From Palsa-504 sp963744005 (GTDB lineage Bacteria; Actinomycetota; Actinomycetes; Streptosporangiales; Streptosporangiaceae), in the NCBI GenBank assembly GCA_963744005.1, contig CAVURU010000001.1, forward strand, positions 149,654-213,653: DNA of 64,000 nt, given 5' to 3'. The notes beneath the pieces are model-generated. The model saw only the letters and a list, made by a program, of their open reading frames with translations. It searched no databases and was not told the origin of the DNA. Positions 52,027 to 60,294 of this stretch are shown here, piece after piece (positions within the stretch are counted from its first letter, which is position 1; the number at the start of each line of letters is the position of its first letter). The position numbers and the translations under genes are program-made.

Positions 52027-52995
52027 TCACGCGGCGTGGGTCCGCCCGGAATCGCCCGGCCCGGTGAGTGACAGGAACACGTCGTCCAGCGACGCCCGCT
52101 GGATGGTGATGTCGTTGACGCGGACCCCGGCGGCGTCCAAGGCGTGCACCACCCGCGTGGTCAGCCCCTCGGCCGCCATCACCGGCACCGACAGCCGGGC
52201 CCCGTCCAGCCCCGGCTGCCCGGGGCCCAGGGCGAACGGCCGGAGGGCGGCGATGGCGGCCCTCCGGTCCGAGTCGGCGGTCAGCACCACGGTGAGCTGG
52301 GCACCGCCGATCGAGGACTTCAGCTCGTGCGGGGTGCCCTCGGCGATGACCGTCCCGTGGTCGATGACCGCGATCCGCCCGGCCAGCTGGTCGGCCTCCT
52401 CCAGGTACTGCGTGGTCAGCAGCAGCGTTGTCCCCTCGGCGGCCAGCTCGCGGACGACCTGCCACGTCATCGCCCGGGCGTTCGGGTCCAGGCCGGTGGT
52501 CGGCTCGTCGAGGAACAGCACTGTGGGGCCGCCGATCAGGCTGGCCGCCAGGTCCAGCCGGCGCCGCATGCCGCCGGAATAGGTCCGGACCGCGCGGGTG
52601 GCCGCGCCGGTGAGCGCGAACTGCTCCAGCATCGCTTCCGCGCGGCGCCGGGCGGCCCGGGCCGTCAGCCGGCTGAGCTGGCCGATCATGATCAGGTTGG
52701 CCAGCCCGCTCAGCGACTCGTCGAGGGCCGCGTACTGGCCGGTCAGCCCGATGCTCCGCCGGACCTGGACGGCCTGGGTCACCACGTCGTGGCCCAGGAC
52801 CCGGGCCCGGCCGCCATCCGGGCGGAGCAGGGTAGCGAAGATCCGCACCGCGGTGGTCTTGCCCGCTCCGTTGGGGCCCAGCAGCCCGTAGATCATGCCG
52901 GCCGGCACGGTCAGGTCCAGGCCAGCCAGGCCCCGGGTCCGGCCGTAGTGCTTGGCCAGCCCTTCCGCTTCGATGGCGGGAGTGTCGCTCATCAT
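52027..52995 (-). CDS. ABC transporter ATPase (DrrA-like)
   Basis: A 322-residue ATPase. Walker A is GLLGPNGAGKTTAVRIFATL, the Q-loop lies in LTGQYAALDESL, the signature is TYSGGMRRRLDLAASLI, Walker B is VLFLDEPTTGLDP, and the H-loop region has TTQYLEEADQL in place of His, as is usual for DrrA (Gln there). The C-terminal ~90 residues (LTVVLTADSDRRAAIAALRP to ASLDDVFLSLTG) are the regulatory tail of daunorubicin-type exporters. GGGAGCA lies just before two consecutive ATG codons. It is transcribed with the permease and is divergent from the phosphopantetheinyl transferase gene, a partner often found near natural-product genes. Confidence 0.92.
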   Translation of the reverse strand: MMSDTPAIEAEGLAKHYGRTRGLAGLDLTVPAGMIYGLLGPNGAGKTTAVRIFATLLRPDGGRARVLGHDVVTQAVQVRRSIGLTGQYAALDESLSGLANLIMIGQLSRLTARAARRRAEAMLEQFALTGAATRAVRTYSGGMRRRLDLAASLIGGPTVLFLDEPTTGLDPNARAMTWQVVRELAAEGTTLLLTTQYLEEADQLAGRIAVIDHGTVIAEGTPHELKSSIGGAQLTVVLTADSDRRAAIAALRPFALGPGQPGLDGARLSVPVMAAEGLTTRVVHALDAAGVRVNDITIQRASLDDVFLSLTGPGDSGRTHAA

Positions 52996-53135
52996 TGCTC
53001 CCGTCGTGTGCGCAGGGGGAGGGGGATGTCAGTTAGCTACTGACAGTGCTGAGAACCTTACTGAATGCGCTCAGGCCTGGCTGGGTGGTTCTCGGTTTGC
53101 GTGCAATCGGCCGGTCCGGCCGTACCCTTGGTGAC

Positions 53136-53915
53136 GTGTCGCAGCCTGCCGAGCCAGCGTGCCCGCCGATCCCCCGGATCCCGGCCGAGGGGACGGCTGA
53201 CGTCTGGTGGGCGCGCCGGGCCGACGCGTCCCCGCGGCTGGCCGGCCTCCTCGATCCGGTCGAGCGGGAACGCTGGGCCGGCTACCGGCACGACGCCGAC
53301 CGCGACCGCTTCATCGTCGGCTGCGCCCTGGCCAAGACGGTGATCGCGGCCTGCACCGGCACCCGGCAGGCCGACGTCAGCTTTGACCGGACCTGCCCCG
53401 AGTGCGGCCGCCCGCACGGCAAGCCGGCCTTGCGCACCGGTGCGCTGGAATTTTCCGTCGCCCATTCCGGGGAGGTGGTGGGCGTCGCGGTGGCCCGCTC
53501 GCCGGTCGGCGTGGACGTCGAGCAGCAAGCCGGGCGCCAGCACGAGCTGAGCGATCCCGCCTCGCTGGCCCGGACGGTACTGGCCGAGCCGGAGCAGCAG
53601 CGGCTGGCCGAAGTCGACCCGGCGGGGCAGCCGCGGGCCTTCCTGGTCGCGTGGGCCCGGAAGGAAGCCGTGACCAAGGCCCGCGGCGACGGGCTGCGGA
53701 CCCCGTTCAGCGAGGTGGTGGTGGCCGCCGAGGCCGGGCCCGCCCGGCTGACCGCCTGGCCCTACCCGGAGGACCCGCGGCTCGTGTCGCTGCTCGACCT
53801 CGATACGGCGCCTGGCTACGTCGCCGCGCTGGCTGTCCTTGGCCGCTGCGAGGCGGCCTGCCTCAGGGACGGATCGGCGCTGCTCGCCGCGTCCCGGGCC
53901 GAGGCCGAAGGCTGA
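53136..53915 (+). CDS. 4'-phosphopantetheinyl transferase (Sfp type)
   Basis: About 259 residues from GTG 53136; it activates carrier proteins of polyketide, peptide or fatty-acid synthases using CoA. Motifs: ALEFSVAHSGEVVGVAVARS, VGVDVEQQ (Mg-binding Asp and Glu) and FLVAWARKEAVTKARGDGLR (the WxxKEAxxK helix). A small CPECGRPHGKP segment is also typical of actinobacterial members. Sfp-type enzymes are longer and broader in specificity than AcpS. GTG 53046 is an alternative start with a 30-residue extension of no obvious homology. No synthase genes are in this window. Confidence 0.87.
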   Translation: MSQPAEPACPPIPRIPAEGTADVWWARRADASPRLAGLLDPVERERWAGYRHDADRDRFIVGCALAKTVIAACTGTRQADVSFDRTCPECGRPHGKPALRTGALEFSVAHSGEVVGVAVARSPVGVDVEQQAGRQHELSDPASLARTVLAEPEQQRLAEVDPAGQPRAFLVAWARKEAVTKARGDGLRTPFSEVVVAAEAGPARLTAWPYPEDPRLVSLLDLDTAPGYVAALAVLGRCEAACLRDGSALLAASRAEAEG

Positions 53916-53962
53916 TCGCTGCAGGCGAACTAGCCAGCCGGAATAGCTGAGGGCTCTGCATT

Positions 53963-53983
53963 CTTGAGTGTGTATGACTCAAG
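53963..53983. promoter_or_regulatory. HAIR element (HspR operator) upstream of lon
   Basis: CTTGAGT-N7-ACTCAAG is a perfect match to the HspR-associated inverted repeat. In actinomycetes HspR, with DnaK as co-repressor, binds this site before dnaK, clpB and lon. It ends 16 bases before the lon start, overlapping the probable transcription start, so heat-inducible derepression is expected (family knowledge). No hspR gene is in the window. Confidence 0.88.
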
Positions 53984-53999
53984 CTTTGGAGGCTCTCAC

Positions 54000-56410
54000 A
54001 TGAGTGAAATACTCACGCTGCCGGTCTTGCCGCTCGACGACCAGGTGGTCCTGCCCGGGATGGTGGTGCCGCTGGAGACGTCACAGCCGGAGATCAGTGC
54101 CGCGATCGACGCGGCGCGGATGCCGTCGCGGCAGGTTCCCGGTGTGCGCTCGGAGGCCACCGCCCGGGTGCTGCTCGTGCCCCGGCTGCCCGACCGCGGC
54201 CTGGCCGGCATGGGCACGCTGGCCACGGTCGAGCAGGTCGGCCGGCTGCCCGGCGGACAGCCGGGTGCGCTGGTCCGCGGCGTCGCCCGGGTTAAGATCG
54301 GCTCGGGTACCACCGGTCCGGGCGCCGCGCTCTGGGTTCAGGGCAGCACGGTGGACGAGACCGGCCGCGGCCCGCGGGCGGACGAGCTGGCCGGGCAGTA
54401 CAAGACCCTGGTCACCTCGATCCTGCAGCAGCGTGGCCTGTGGCAGATCATTGATGCCGTTCAGCAGATCACCGACGCGTCGGCCGTGGCCGACAACGCC
54501 GGATACGCCAGCTACCTGAGCACCGAGCAGAAGCTGCAGGTGCTCGAGGCCGCTGACCTGGTCGAGCGCCTGGAACTGGTCATCGGCTGGACCAGGGAGC
54601 ACCTGGCCGAGCTCGACGTGGCCGAGTCCATCCGCAAGGACGTCGCCGACGGCATGGAGAAGCAGCAGAAGGAGTTCCTGCTGCGCCAGCAGCTGGCCGC
54701 GGTCCGCAAGGAGCTGGCCGACCTCAACGGCGACGCCGCCACCGAGGAGGACGACTACCGGGCCCGGGTGGAGGCAGCTGACCTGCCCGAGGTGGTCCGG
54801 GACGCCGCGCTCAAGGAAGTGGAGAAGCTCGAGCGCACGCCGGACGCCTCGCCGGAGATCGGCTGGATCCGCACCTGGCTGGACACCGTGCTGGACATCC
54901 CGTGGAGCAGCCGCACCGAGGATTCCTACGACATCGCCGACGCCCGCCGGATCCTGGACGAGGACCACACCGGGCTGGATGACGTCAAGGAACGCATCAT
55001 CGAGTACCTGGCCGTGCGCAAGCGCCGGGCCGACCGCGGTCTCGGGATCATCGGCGGCCGGCGGTCCGGGGCGGTGCTCGCCCTGGTCGGGCCGCCCGGC
55101 GTGGGCAAGACGTCGCTCGGCGAGTCGGTGGCGCGGGCCATGGGCCGTAAGTTCGTCCGGGTCGCGCTGGGCGGGGTCCGGGACGAGGCGGAGATCCGCG
55201 GGCACCGGCGCACCTACGTGGGCGCGCTGCCCGGCCGGATCGTCCGCGCCATCCGGGAAGGCCGGCTCGATGAACCCGGTCGTCCTGCTCGACGAGGTGG
55301 ACAAGATCGGCGCCGACTACCGCGGCGACCCCGCCTCGGCGCTGCTCGAGGTGCTCGACCCGGCGCAGAACCACACCTTCCGTGACCACTACCTGGAGGT
55401 CGAGCTCGACCTGTCGGACGTGGTCTTCCTGGCCACGGCCAACGTGCTGGACCAGATCCCCGGCCCGCTGCTGGACCGGATGGAGCTGGTGCAGCTCGAC
55501 GGGTACACCGAGGACGAGAAGGTCCTGATCGGGCGGGATCACCTGCTGCCCAGGCAGCTGTCCAAGGCCGGGCTGAACGCCGAGGAGGTCTCGGTCAGCG
55601 AGGACGCGCTGCGGCTGCTGGCCGCGGAGTACACGCATGAGGCCGGGGTCAGGTCGCTGGAGCGGTCGATCGCGCGCGTCCTGCGCAAGGTCGCGGCCCG
55701 GGTCGCCCTGGGCGACGCCGCCCTGCCGGTCACGGTGGGGCCTGAGGACCTCAGGGACTACCTGGGGCGGCCCCGGTTCACCCCGGAGACCAGCCTGGCC
55801 GAGCCGGACCGCCGGACCGCGGTGCCGGGGGTGGCCACCGGGCTGGCGGTCACCGGCGCGGGCGGAGACGTCCTGTTCATCGAGGCGTCGCTGGCCGGCC
55901 GGGAGACCGGCGAGACCGGGGTCACGCTGACCGGCCAGCTGGGCGACGTGATGAAGGAGTCGGCCCGGATCGCGCTGTCCTACCTGCGCTCGCACGGCGA
56001 GGAGCTGGACCTGCCCGTCGGCGAGCTCAAGGACCGCGGCGTGCACGTCCACGTGCCGGCCGGCGCGGTGCCCAAGGACGGCCCGAGCGCGGGCGTGACC
56101 ATGACCACGGCGCTGGCGTCGCTGCTGTCCGGCCGGCCCGTCCGGGCCGACGTGGCCATGACCGGTGAGGTGTCCCTGACCGGCCGGGTGCTGCCCATCG
56201 GCGGGGTCAAGCAGAAGCTGCTGGCCGCGCACCGGGCCGGGATCACCACCGTGCTGATCCCGCAGCGCAACGAGCCGGACCTGGACGACGTCCCGGCCGA
56301 GGTGCTGGAGAAGCTCGAGGTGCACCCGGTCGGTGATGTCCGCGAGGTGCTCCGGCTGGCCCTGGAGCCCGGCCGAGTCGCTGGCGGCCGCCGTCCCGGA
56401 CGCCGCCTAG
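54000..56410 (+). CDS. lon: ATP-dependent Lon protease, interrupted by two +1 frameshifts
   Basis: ATG 54000 with GGAGG upstream begins SEILTLPVLPLDDQVVLPGM, the Lon N-domain. The AAA module has Walker A LALVGPPGVGKTSLGESVAR and, after a +1 shift near 55260 (GAAGGCCGGCTC), Walker B PVVLLDEVDKIGADYRGDPA. The protease domain holds the catalytic Ser in PKDGPSAGVTMTTALASLLS and Lys in GGVKQKLLAAHRAG. A second +1 shift near 56370 (GAGCCCGGCCGAG) gives the normal end, with TAG at 56408-56410. Restored length is about 800 residues. Lon degrades misfolded and regulatory proteins. A HAIR element sits just upstream. The stop shares CTAG with the convergent subtilase stop. Confidence 0.9.
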
Positions 56411-58131
56411 CCGTCGACCGGAGGTTCACCCGCCGCGAAGTTCCTGGCCGCCGGGTCCCAGCTGGAGCTGGGCCCGGCGGCCTCGTCGTCCCACGGGGCT
56501 CGGGCAGGCGATCCCGGGGGCCGGGAGGAGACACCGGGCGGGACCGAGACGGTGCCGAACCCCGTCCCCGGCTGGGCTAGCCCCGGCTGGGCTAGCCCCG
56601 GTTCGGCTCGCGCCGCCGGTGCGGTCATGCCGCCCGGGCCTGGCCGGGCGCCGGGCTCCGGTCCCGGGGCCGGCCAGCCCGGCTGCGGACCAGTCTCGCG
56701 CCGCGGTTCCGGGGCCGGCCCCCACGGCGGTCCGGCAGGCCGGCCCCGCTGGGCCGCGCCGCGCCCGGCCCCCCGGGGCCGGCTGGCCTCGCTGTCTCCC
56801 CGCGAGATCGCGCCGGGCTGCTGATGCTGGCCGCCCGCGCGCCTCCGGCCTGCCGCCGCCGCATCGGCGCGTTCTCGCCGGAAGCGCAGGACCAGCAACG
56901 CGGCCAGCAGCGCGACGATGAGCACGCCGACCCCGATCAGGGCCAGCCGCAGCACGTTCCCGGCCACGGCGCCAGCCGCGCGGCTCGGGCGCGGCGCGGC
57001 CGCCGGCGCCGAGGCGGACGGGCTGGACCCGGAGGCGGCGGAAACGGAAGCGGACACGGTGGCCGCCGGGCTCGGCCGCCCGGCGGCGGTGATGGCGGCC
57101 GCCTCGGCCAGCGCCCGGGCCGCGTTCACCGGGCCGCGCCCAGTTCCCGCGGCCGGCCTGGTCACGCCGGCCTGGGCCGCGCCGCCGGCGCTCCCGGTCA
57201 TCGCCCGGGTGACCTGCGCGGCGGACAGCTGCGGGAACCGGGACAGGACGAGGGCCGCGACCCCGGCCACGATGCCGCTGGCCGTGCTCGTCGAGCTGAC
57301 CGTGCGCCGGGCCGACGTCGAGACCACGGCGGGCAGGCCCGCTCCCGGTGCGGTCAGCGAGGCGCGGGACCGCGTGCTGCTGAACGGGGCAAGCCGGCCC
57401 GCCCGGTCGGTCGCCCCCACCGCGATCACGCCCGGGTAGGCCGCCGGGTAGTTCACGACGGCCGGGCCCTGGCCGTCATCACCCGCGGGCGCGACCAGGA
57501 TCGCGCCCTTGCTCAGCGCGTAACTGACCGCGTCCCGCTCGGCCGGGCTGCCGCCCGCCGCGGCCGGGTCACCGGCACTGCCCAGGCCCAGCGTCCCGGG
57601 GTCGAGCGGCAGGTCGATGACGCGGGCGCCGTGATCAGCGGCATACCGGATGCCCTGGGCGATGGCGGCCGGCAGGCGGCGGCTGACGGCCGGGTCGGCG
57701 GCGAGCGGGTCGTTGAATTCCAGCGTCACCCGGACGGAGAGGATCCGGGCCGCCGGCGCGACCCCGGCTGGCCCCGGGCTGTCCGGGCGGCCCGCGGCGT
57801 AGCTGGCCACGGTGGTGCCCTCCGTCCCCCAGTAGGGGCCGCCCGCCCGGCGCGTCGACCCGGCCGCCCGGGTGAAGTCCGGCCCGGTGACCACCGTGCC
57901 GGCCAGGCCGGGATAGCGGGCGTCCACCCCGGTGCCGAGCACGGCCACGGTGACCCCGGCTCCCTCGGACTGCCCCCACGCCTGCGGCACCTGCGGGCCG
58001 GTCAGCCACCAGTCCCCGGCCGGGACGGAGGCGGCCGCGGCGCCGGGGCCCAGCACCCCGAGCACGGCCAGCGCCGCGGCCAGCCCCGTGGCGCACGGCA
58101 GCACGGAGCGGCGGAGCGATCGGCGTGCCAC
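56407..58131 (-). CDS. membrane-anchored subtilisin-like pseudo-protease (S8 fold, triad lost)
   Basis: From GTG 58131 (GGAGGAG upstream) the protein is 574 residues: signal peptide (RSVLPCATGLAAALAVLGVL), S8-like domain, a Pro/Ser/Ala linker, one helix (LALIGVGVLIVALLAALLVL, residues ~405-424), and a ~150-residue cytoplasmic Gly/Pro-rich tail. The layout recalls mycosins of type VII secretion. However, the catalytic Asp motif reads VAVLGTGVDA (Asp to Gly, GGC codon), the HGT motif reads TEGTTVASYAAG (His to Glu), and the oxyanion Asn motif reads VAPAGDDGQG (Asn to Asp). The Ser motif TSTASGIVAG keeps its Ser. It is therefore predicted proteolytically dead. The frame is uninterrupted. A longer start at 58200 is possible. 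It converges on lon. Confidence 0.82.
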   Translation of the reverse strand: MARRSLRRSVLPCATGLAAALAVLGVLGPGAAAASVPAGDWWLTGPQVPQAWGQSEGAGVTVAVLGTGVDARYPGLAGTVVTGPDFTRAAGSTRRAGGPYWGTEGTTVASYAAGRPDSPGPAGVAPAARILSVRVTLEFNDPLAADPAVSRRLPAAIAQGIRYAADHGARVIDLPLDPGTLGLGSAGDPAAAGGSPAERDAVSYALSKGAILVAPAGDDGQGPAVVNYPAAYPGVIAVGATDRAGRLAPFSSTRSRASLTAPGAGLPAVVSTSARRTVSSTSTASGIVAGVAALVLSRFPQLSAAQVTRAMTGSAGGAAQAGVTRPAAGTGRGPVNAARALAEAAAITAAGRPSPAATVSASVSAASGSSPSASAPAAAPRPSRAAGAVAGNVLRLALIGVGVLIVALLAALLVLRFRRERADAAAAGRRRAGGQHQQPGAISRGDSEASRPRGAGRGAAQRGRPAGPPWGPAPEPRRETGPQPGWPAPGPEPGARPGPGGMTAPAARAEPGLAQPGLAQPGTGFGTVSVPPGVSSRPPGSPARAPWDDEAAGPSSSWDPAARNFAAGEPPVDG

Positions 58132-58236
58132 TTCGGTCTGGTTCTCCTCCGGGCCGGCCGGGCTGGGCCGGCGCTGCGGCCGGCCAGGCCATCGTCCCAC
58201 GCACCGGGCGTACGCCGGGAGAGGCCCGCTGCGGGT

Positions 58237-59106
58237 CTAGGCTCCCGCGCCCGCCGCGGTCACCGACACCGGGGCGCCCGGCGGCAGGCCCAGCTGCTGC
58301 GCCGCGTTCCCGCCGTTCACCGCGATGGACACCAGCCCGGCGCTGTCGGCGAAGGCGAGCAGCTCGCCCGGCGCGACGGCGCCGAACATCTCCCGGAACG
58401 GGAGCACCAGGCGCCGGCCCCCGGCGCTGATCACGGCGGTCCCGCCCGGCTGCAGGCCGATCATCACCGCGTCGGACGCGGCGATGCTGAGCTGCACGTT
58501 GCCGAACCGGTCCACCGTCAGGACCTCCCCCTCGGCGACGGCGGCTGCGGCGGCCCCGGTGCCGGCCGCGCTGGTGCCGGCCGGGCTGCCGCCGCGGAGC
58601 CGGCGGCGCGGCGGCGGGAGCATGACCAGGCTCGCCACGTCGATCTCCTCGCCCGCCGCGGCCAGCTCCGTGCCGCGGGCCAGGTGCGCCGCGGCCGGCA
58701 TGAAGATGTCGCGGCCGTGGAATGTCGCCGCCGCCCGGCCCAGCCACAGCGCTCGGTTGGTCAGGCTCACGGCCCGGGCCGCGCCGCCCGCGGCCGTCAC
58801 GGCCCAGGACAGCAGGCCGTTGTCCGGGCCGACGAACACCGATTCCCCGGCCGCCACCGCCACGCCGCGCCGGGCCGTGCCCACGCCGGGATCGACCACC
58901 GCCACGTGCACGGCCGGCGGCAGGTAGGGCACCGTCTGAGCCAGTACGGCCGCGCCGCGGCGGATGTCGCCCGGGGGGACCAGGTGGGTCACGTCGATGA
59001 TGGTCGCGTCCGGCGCGATCTGCGCGGCGACGCCGTGACAGGCGGCGACGAATCCGTCGTCGAGCCCGTAGTCGGTGAGGAAGCTGAGGTGGCGGAACCG
59101 GCTCAC
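58237..59106 (-). CDS. SAM hydroxide adenosyltransferase (S-adenosylmethionine hydrolase, DUF62)
   Basis: A 289-residue enzyme of the fluorinase/chlorinase-related family that hydrolyses S-adenosylmethionine to adenosine and methionine. Motifs: HLSFLTDYGLDDGFVAACHG at the N-terminus, IDVTHLVPPGDIRRGAAVL (the conserved Asp and Arg of the water-activating triad), VVDPGVGTARRG, VGPDNGLLSW and TFHGRDIFMPAAAHLA (the triad His). The C-terminal beta domain has VLTVDRFGNVQLSI. An Ala/Gly-rich insert (GGSPAGTSAAGTGAAAAAVA) separates the domains. GTG 59106 is chosen because the LSFLTDYG strand starts right after it; the longer frame lacks homology. It follows the subtilase gene's strand and is divergent from the DUF3263 gene. 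Confidence 0.88.
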   Translation of the reverse strand: MSRFRHLSFLTDYGLDDGFVAACHGVAAQIAPDATIIDVTHLVPPGDIRRGAAVLAQTVPYLPPAVHVAVVDPGVGTARRGVAVAAGESVFVGPDNGLLSWAVTAAGGAARAVSLTNRALWLGRAAATFHGRDIFMPAAAHLARGTELAAAGEEIDVASLVMLPPPRRRLRGGSPAGTSAAGTGAAAAAVAEGEVLTVDRFGNVQLSIAASDAVMIGLQPGGTAVISAGGRRLVLPFREMFGAVAPGELLAFADSAGLVSIAVNGGNAAQQLGLPPGAPVSVTAAGAGA

Positions 59107-59203
59107 GAAGGGTGAGCGTACGTGGGCGGCACGCCCGGGTACAGCTGGCCCGGGGCGAGGTACCGTGTGGAAGGCCGGATCATGACTCGCGGGAGGAGGC
59201 CGC

Positions 59204-59458
59204 ATGTCCGGGTTGTCCGAACGCGACATGCGGATCCTCGCGTTCGAGCGGCGCGGCTGGCGGTCACCCGGGGCCAAGGAGCAGGCCATGGCCGAGGTCC
59301 TGGACATCCCGGCCACCCGCTACTACCAGCTGCTCAACGAGCTGATTGACCGGCCCGAGGCGCTCGCCTTCGATCCGGCCCTGGTCAAGCGCCTGCGTGC
59401 GCAGCGGGCCCGGCGGCAGCGGATCCGCTCGCCCCGGCCGAAGGGCCGTCCCTCGTGA
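59204..59458 (+). CDS. DUF3263 protein
   Basis: An 84-residue basic protein: MSGLSERDMRILAFERRGWR, AKEQAMAEVLDIPATRYYQL and LNELIDRPEALAFDPALVKR, then a basic Arg-rich tail. This is the full DUF3263 pattern, a small helix-turn-helix-like family conserved in actinomycetes with unknown function. It is generally found next to otsB or LytR-type genes. Here it overlaps otsB by GTGA at 59455-59458. A GGGAGGAGG site precedes the ATG. Confidence 0.88.
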   Translation: MSGLSERDMRILAFERRGWRSPGAKEQAMAEVLDIPATRYYQLLNELIDRPEALAFDPALVKRLRAQRARRQRIRSPRPKGRPS

Positions 59459-60294
59459 CGCAGCTGCCGTCGCCCGCCACCCCCGAGGGCCGGGCCGGGT
59501 TCGAGGCGCTGCTGGCCGCGCCGCTCCGCGCCCTCCTCGCCACCGACTTCGACGGCACGCTGGCGCCGATCGTGGCTGACCCGCGCGCCGCGCGGCCCTT
59601 CCCCGGCGCGGTCCCGGCCCTGCGGCGGCTGGCCGCGGTGGTCGGCACGGTGGCCGTCATCACCGGCCGGCCCGCGCCGGAGGCGGTCAGCTGCGGCGGG
59701 CTCGATGCCGTCCCGGGGCTCATCGTCCTGGGGCACTACGGCCGCCAGCGATGGCAGGACGGCCAGCTGACCGGCCCGGTCTCCCCGCCCGCGGTGCAGG
59801 CCGCCCGCGAGGCGCTGCCGGGCCTGCTGGCCGGGGCCGGCGCGCCGGATGGGGTGTGGGTCGAGGACAAGGGGCACGCCGTGGCCGTGCACACCCGGCG
59901 TGCCGCCGACCCCGCCGCGGCGCTGGCCGCCCTGCGCGGTCCGCTCGGCGACCTCGCCGCCCGGCTGGGCCTGGCCGCTGAGCCGGGCCGGATGGTCATC
60001 GAGCTGAGGCCGCCCGGCATGGACAAGGGTGCCGCGCTGACCAGTCTGGCTCGCGAGCGCGGCGCCCGGTCCATCGTGTTCTGCGGGGACGACCTGGGCG
60101 ATCTCGCCGCCTTCGCGGCCCTGCGGGAGCTGCGCGGCCAGGGCGTGCCGGGCTGCGCGGTGGCCAGCGCCAGCGCAGAGACTCCGCAGGTCGCGGCGGA
60201 GGCTGATCTGGCCGTCCCGGGACCAGCGGGGATCGTGGCCTTGTTCACCGCGATCGCGGCTGAGCTGGCTCAGCGCTCGAGCGAGGCGAGCTGA
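59455..60294 (+). CDS. otsB: trehalose-6-phosphate phosphatase
   Basis: A 279-residue HAD phosphatase converting trehalose-6-phosphate to trehalose. Motif I is LLATDFDGTLAPIVADPRAA (DxDGT), motif II VAVITGRPAPEAV, the cap domain includes GLIVLGHYGRQRW, a Lys-containing motif III MDKGAALTSLARE, and motif IV FCGDDLGDLAAFAAL. The start overlaps the DUF3263 stop. Its 3' end overlaps the convergent otsA gene by 25 bases, so the two final steps of trehalose synthesis are encoded tail to tail. Confidence 0.9.
   Translation: MTQLPSPATPEGRAGFEALLAAPLRALLATDFDGTLAPIVADPRAARPFPGAVPALRRLAAVVGTVAVITGRPAPEAVSCGGLDAVPGLIVLGHYGRQRWQDGQLTGPVSPPAVQAAREALPGLLAGAGAPDGVWVEDKGHAVAVHTRRAADPAAALAALRGPLGDLAARLGLAAEPGRMVIELRPPGMDKGAALTSLARERGARSIVFCGDDLGDLAAFAALRELRGQGVPGCAVASASAETPQVAAEADLAVPGPAGIVALFTAIAAELAQRSSEAS

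Noticed and set aside
10380..56375. Association of frameshifts with GCCGGC motifs, suggesting methylation-linked base-calling error
   Set aside because: About half of the shift sites lie next to GCCGGC, but the motif is extremely common in this sequence and exact indel positions cannot be fixed, so the link is not supported without read data.
9151..56410. Programmed ribosomal frameshifting as explanation for the many shifts
   Set aside because: No recurrent slippery heptamer plus structure is seen, shifts occur in unrelated genes including enolase, and both +1 and -1 occur. Indel errors are simpler.
56824..59115. 763-residue plus-strand ORF opposite the subtilase and SAM hydrolase
   Set aside because: Arg/Gly-rich antisense frame; both minus-strand genes are recognisable.
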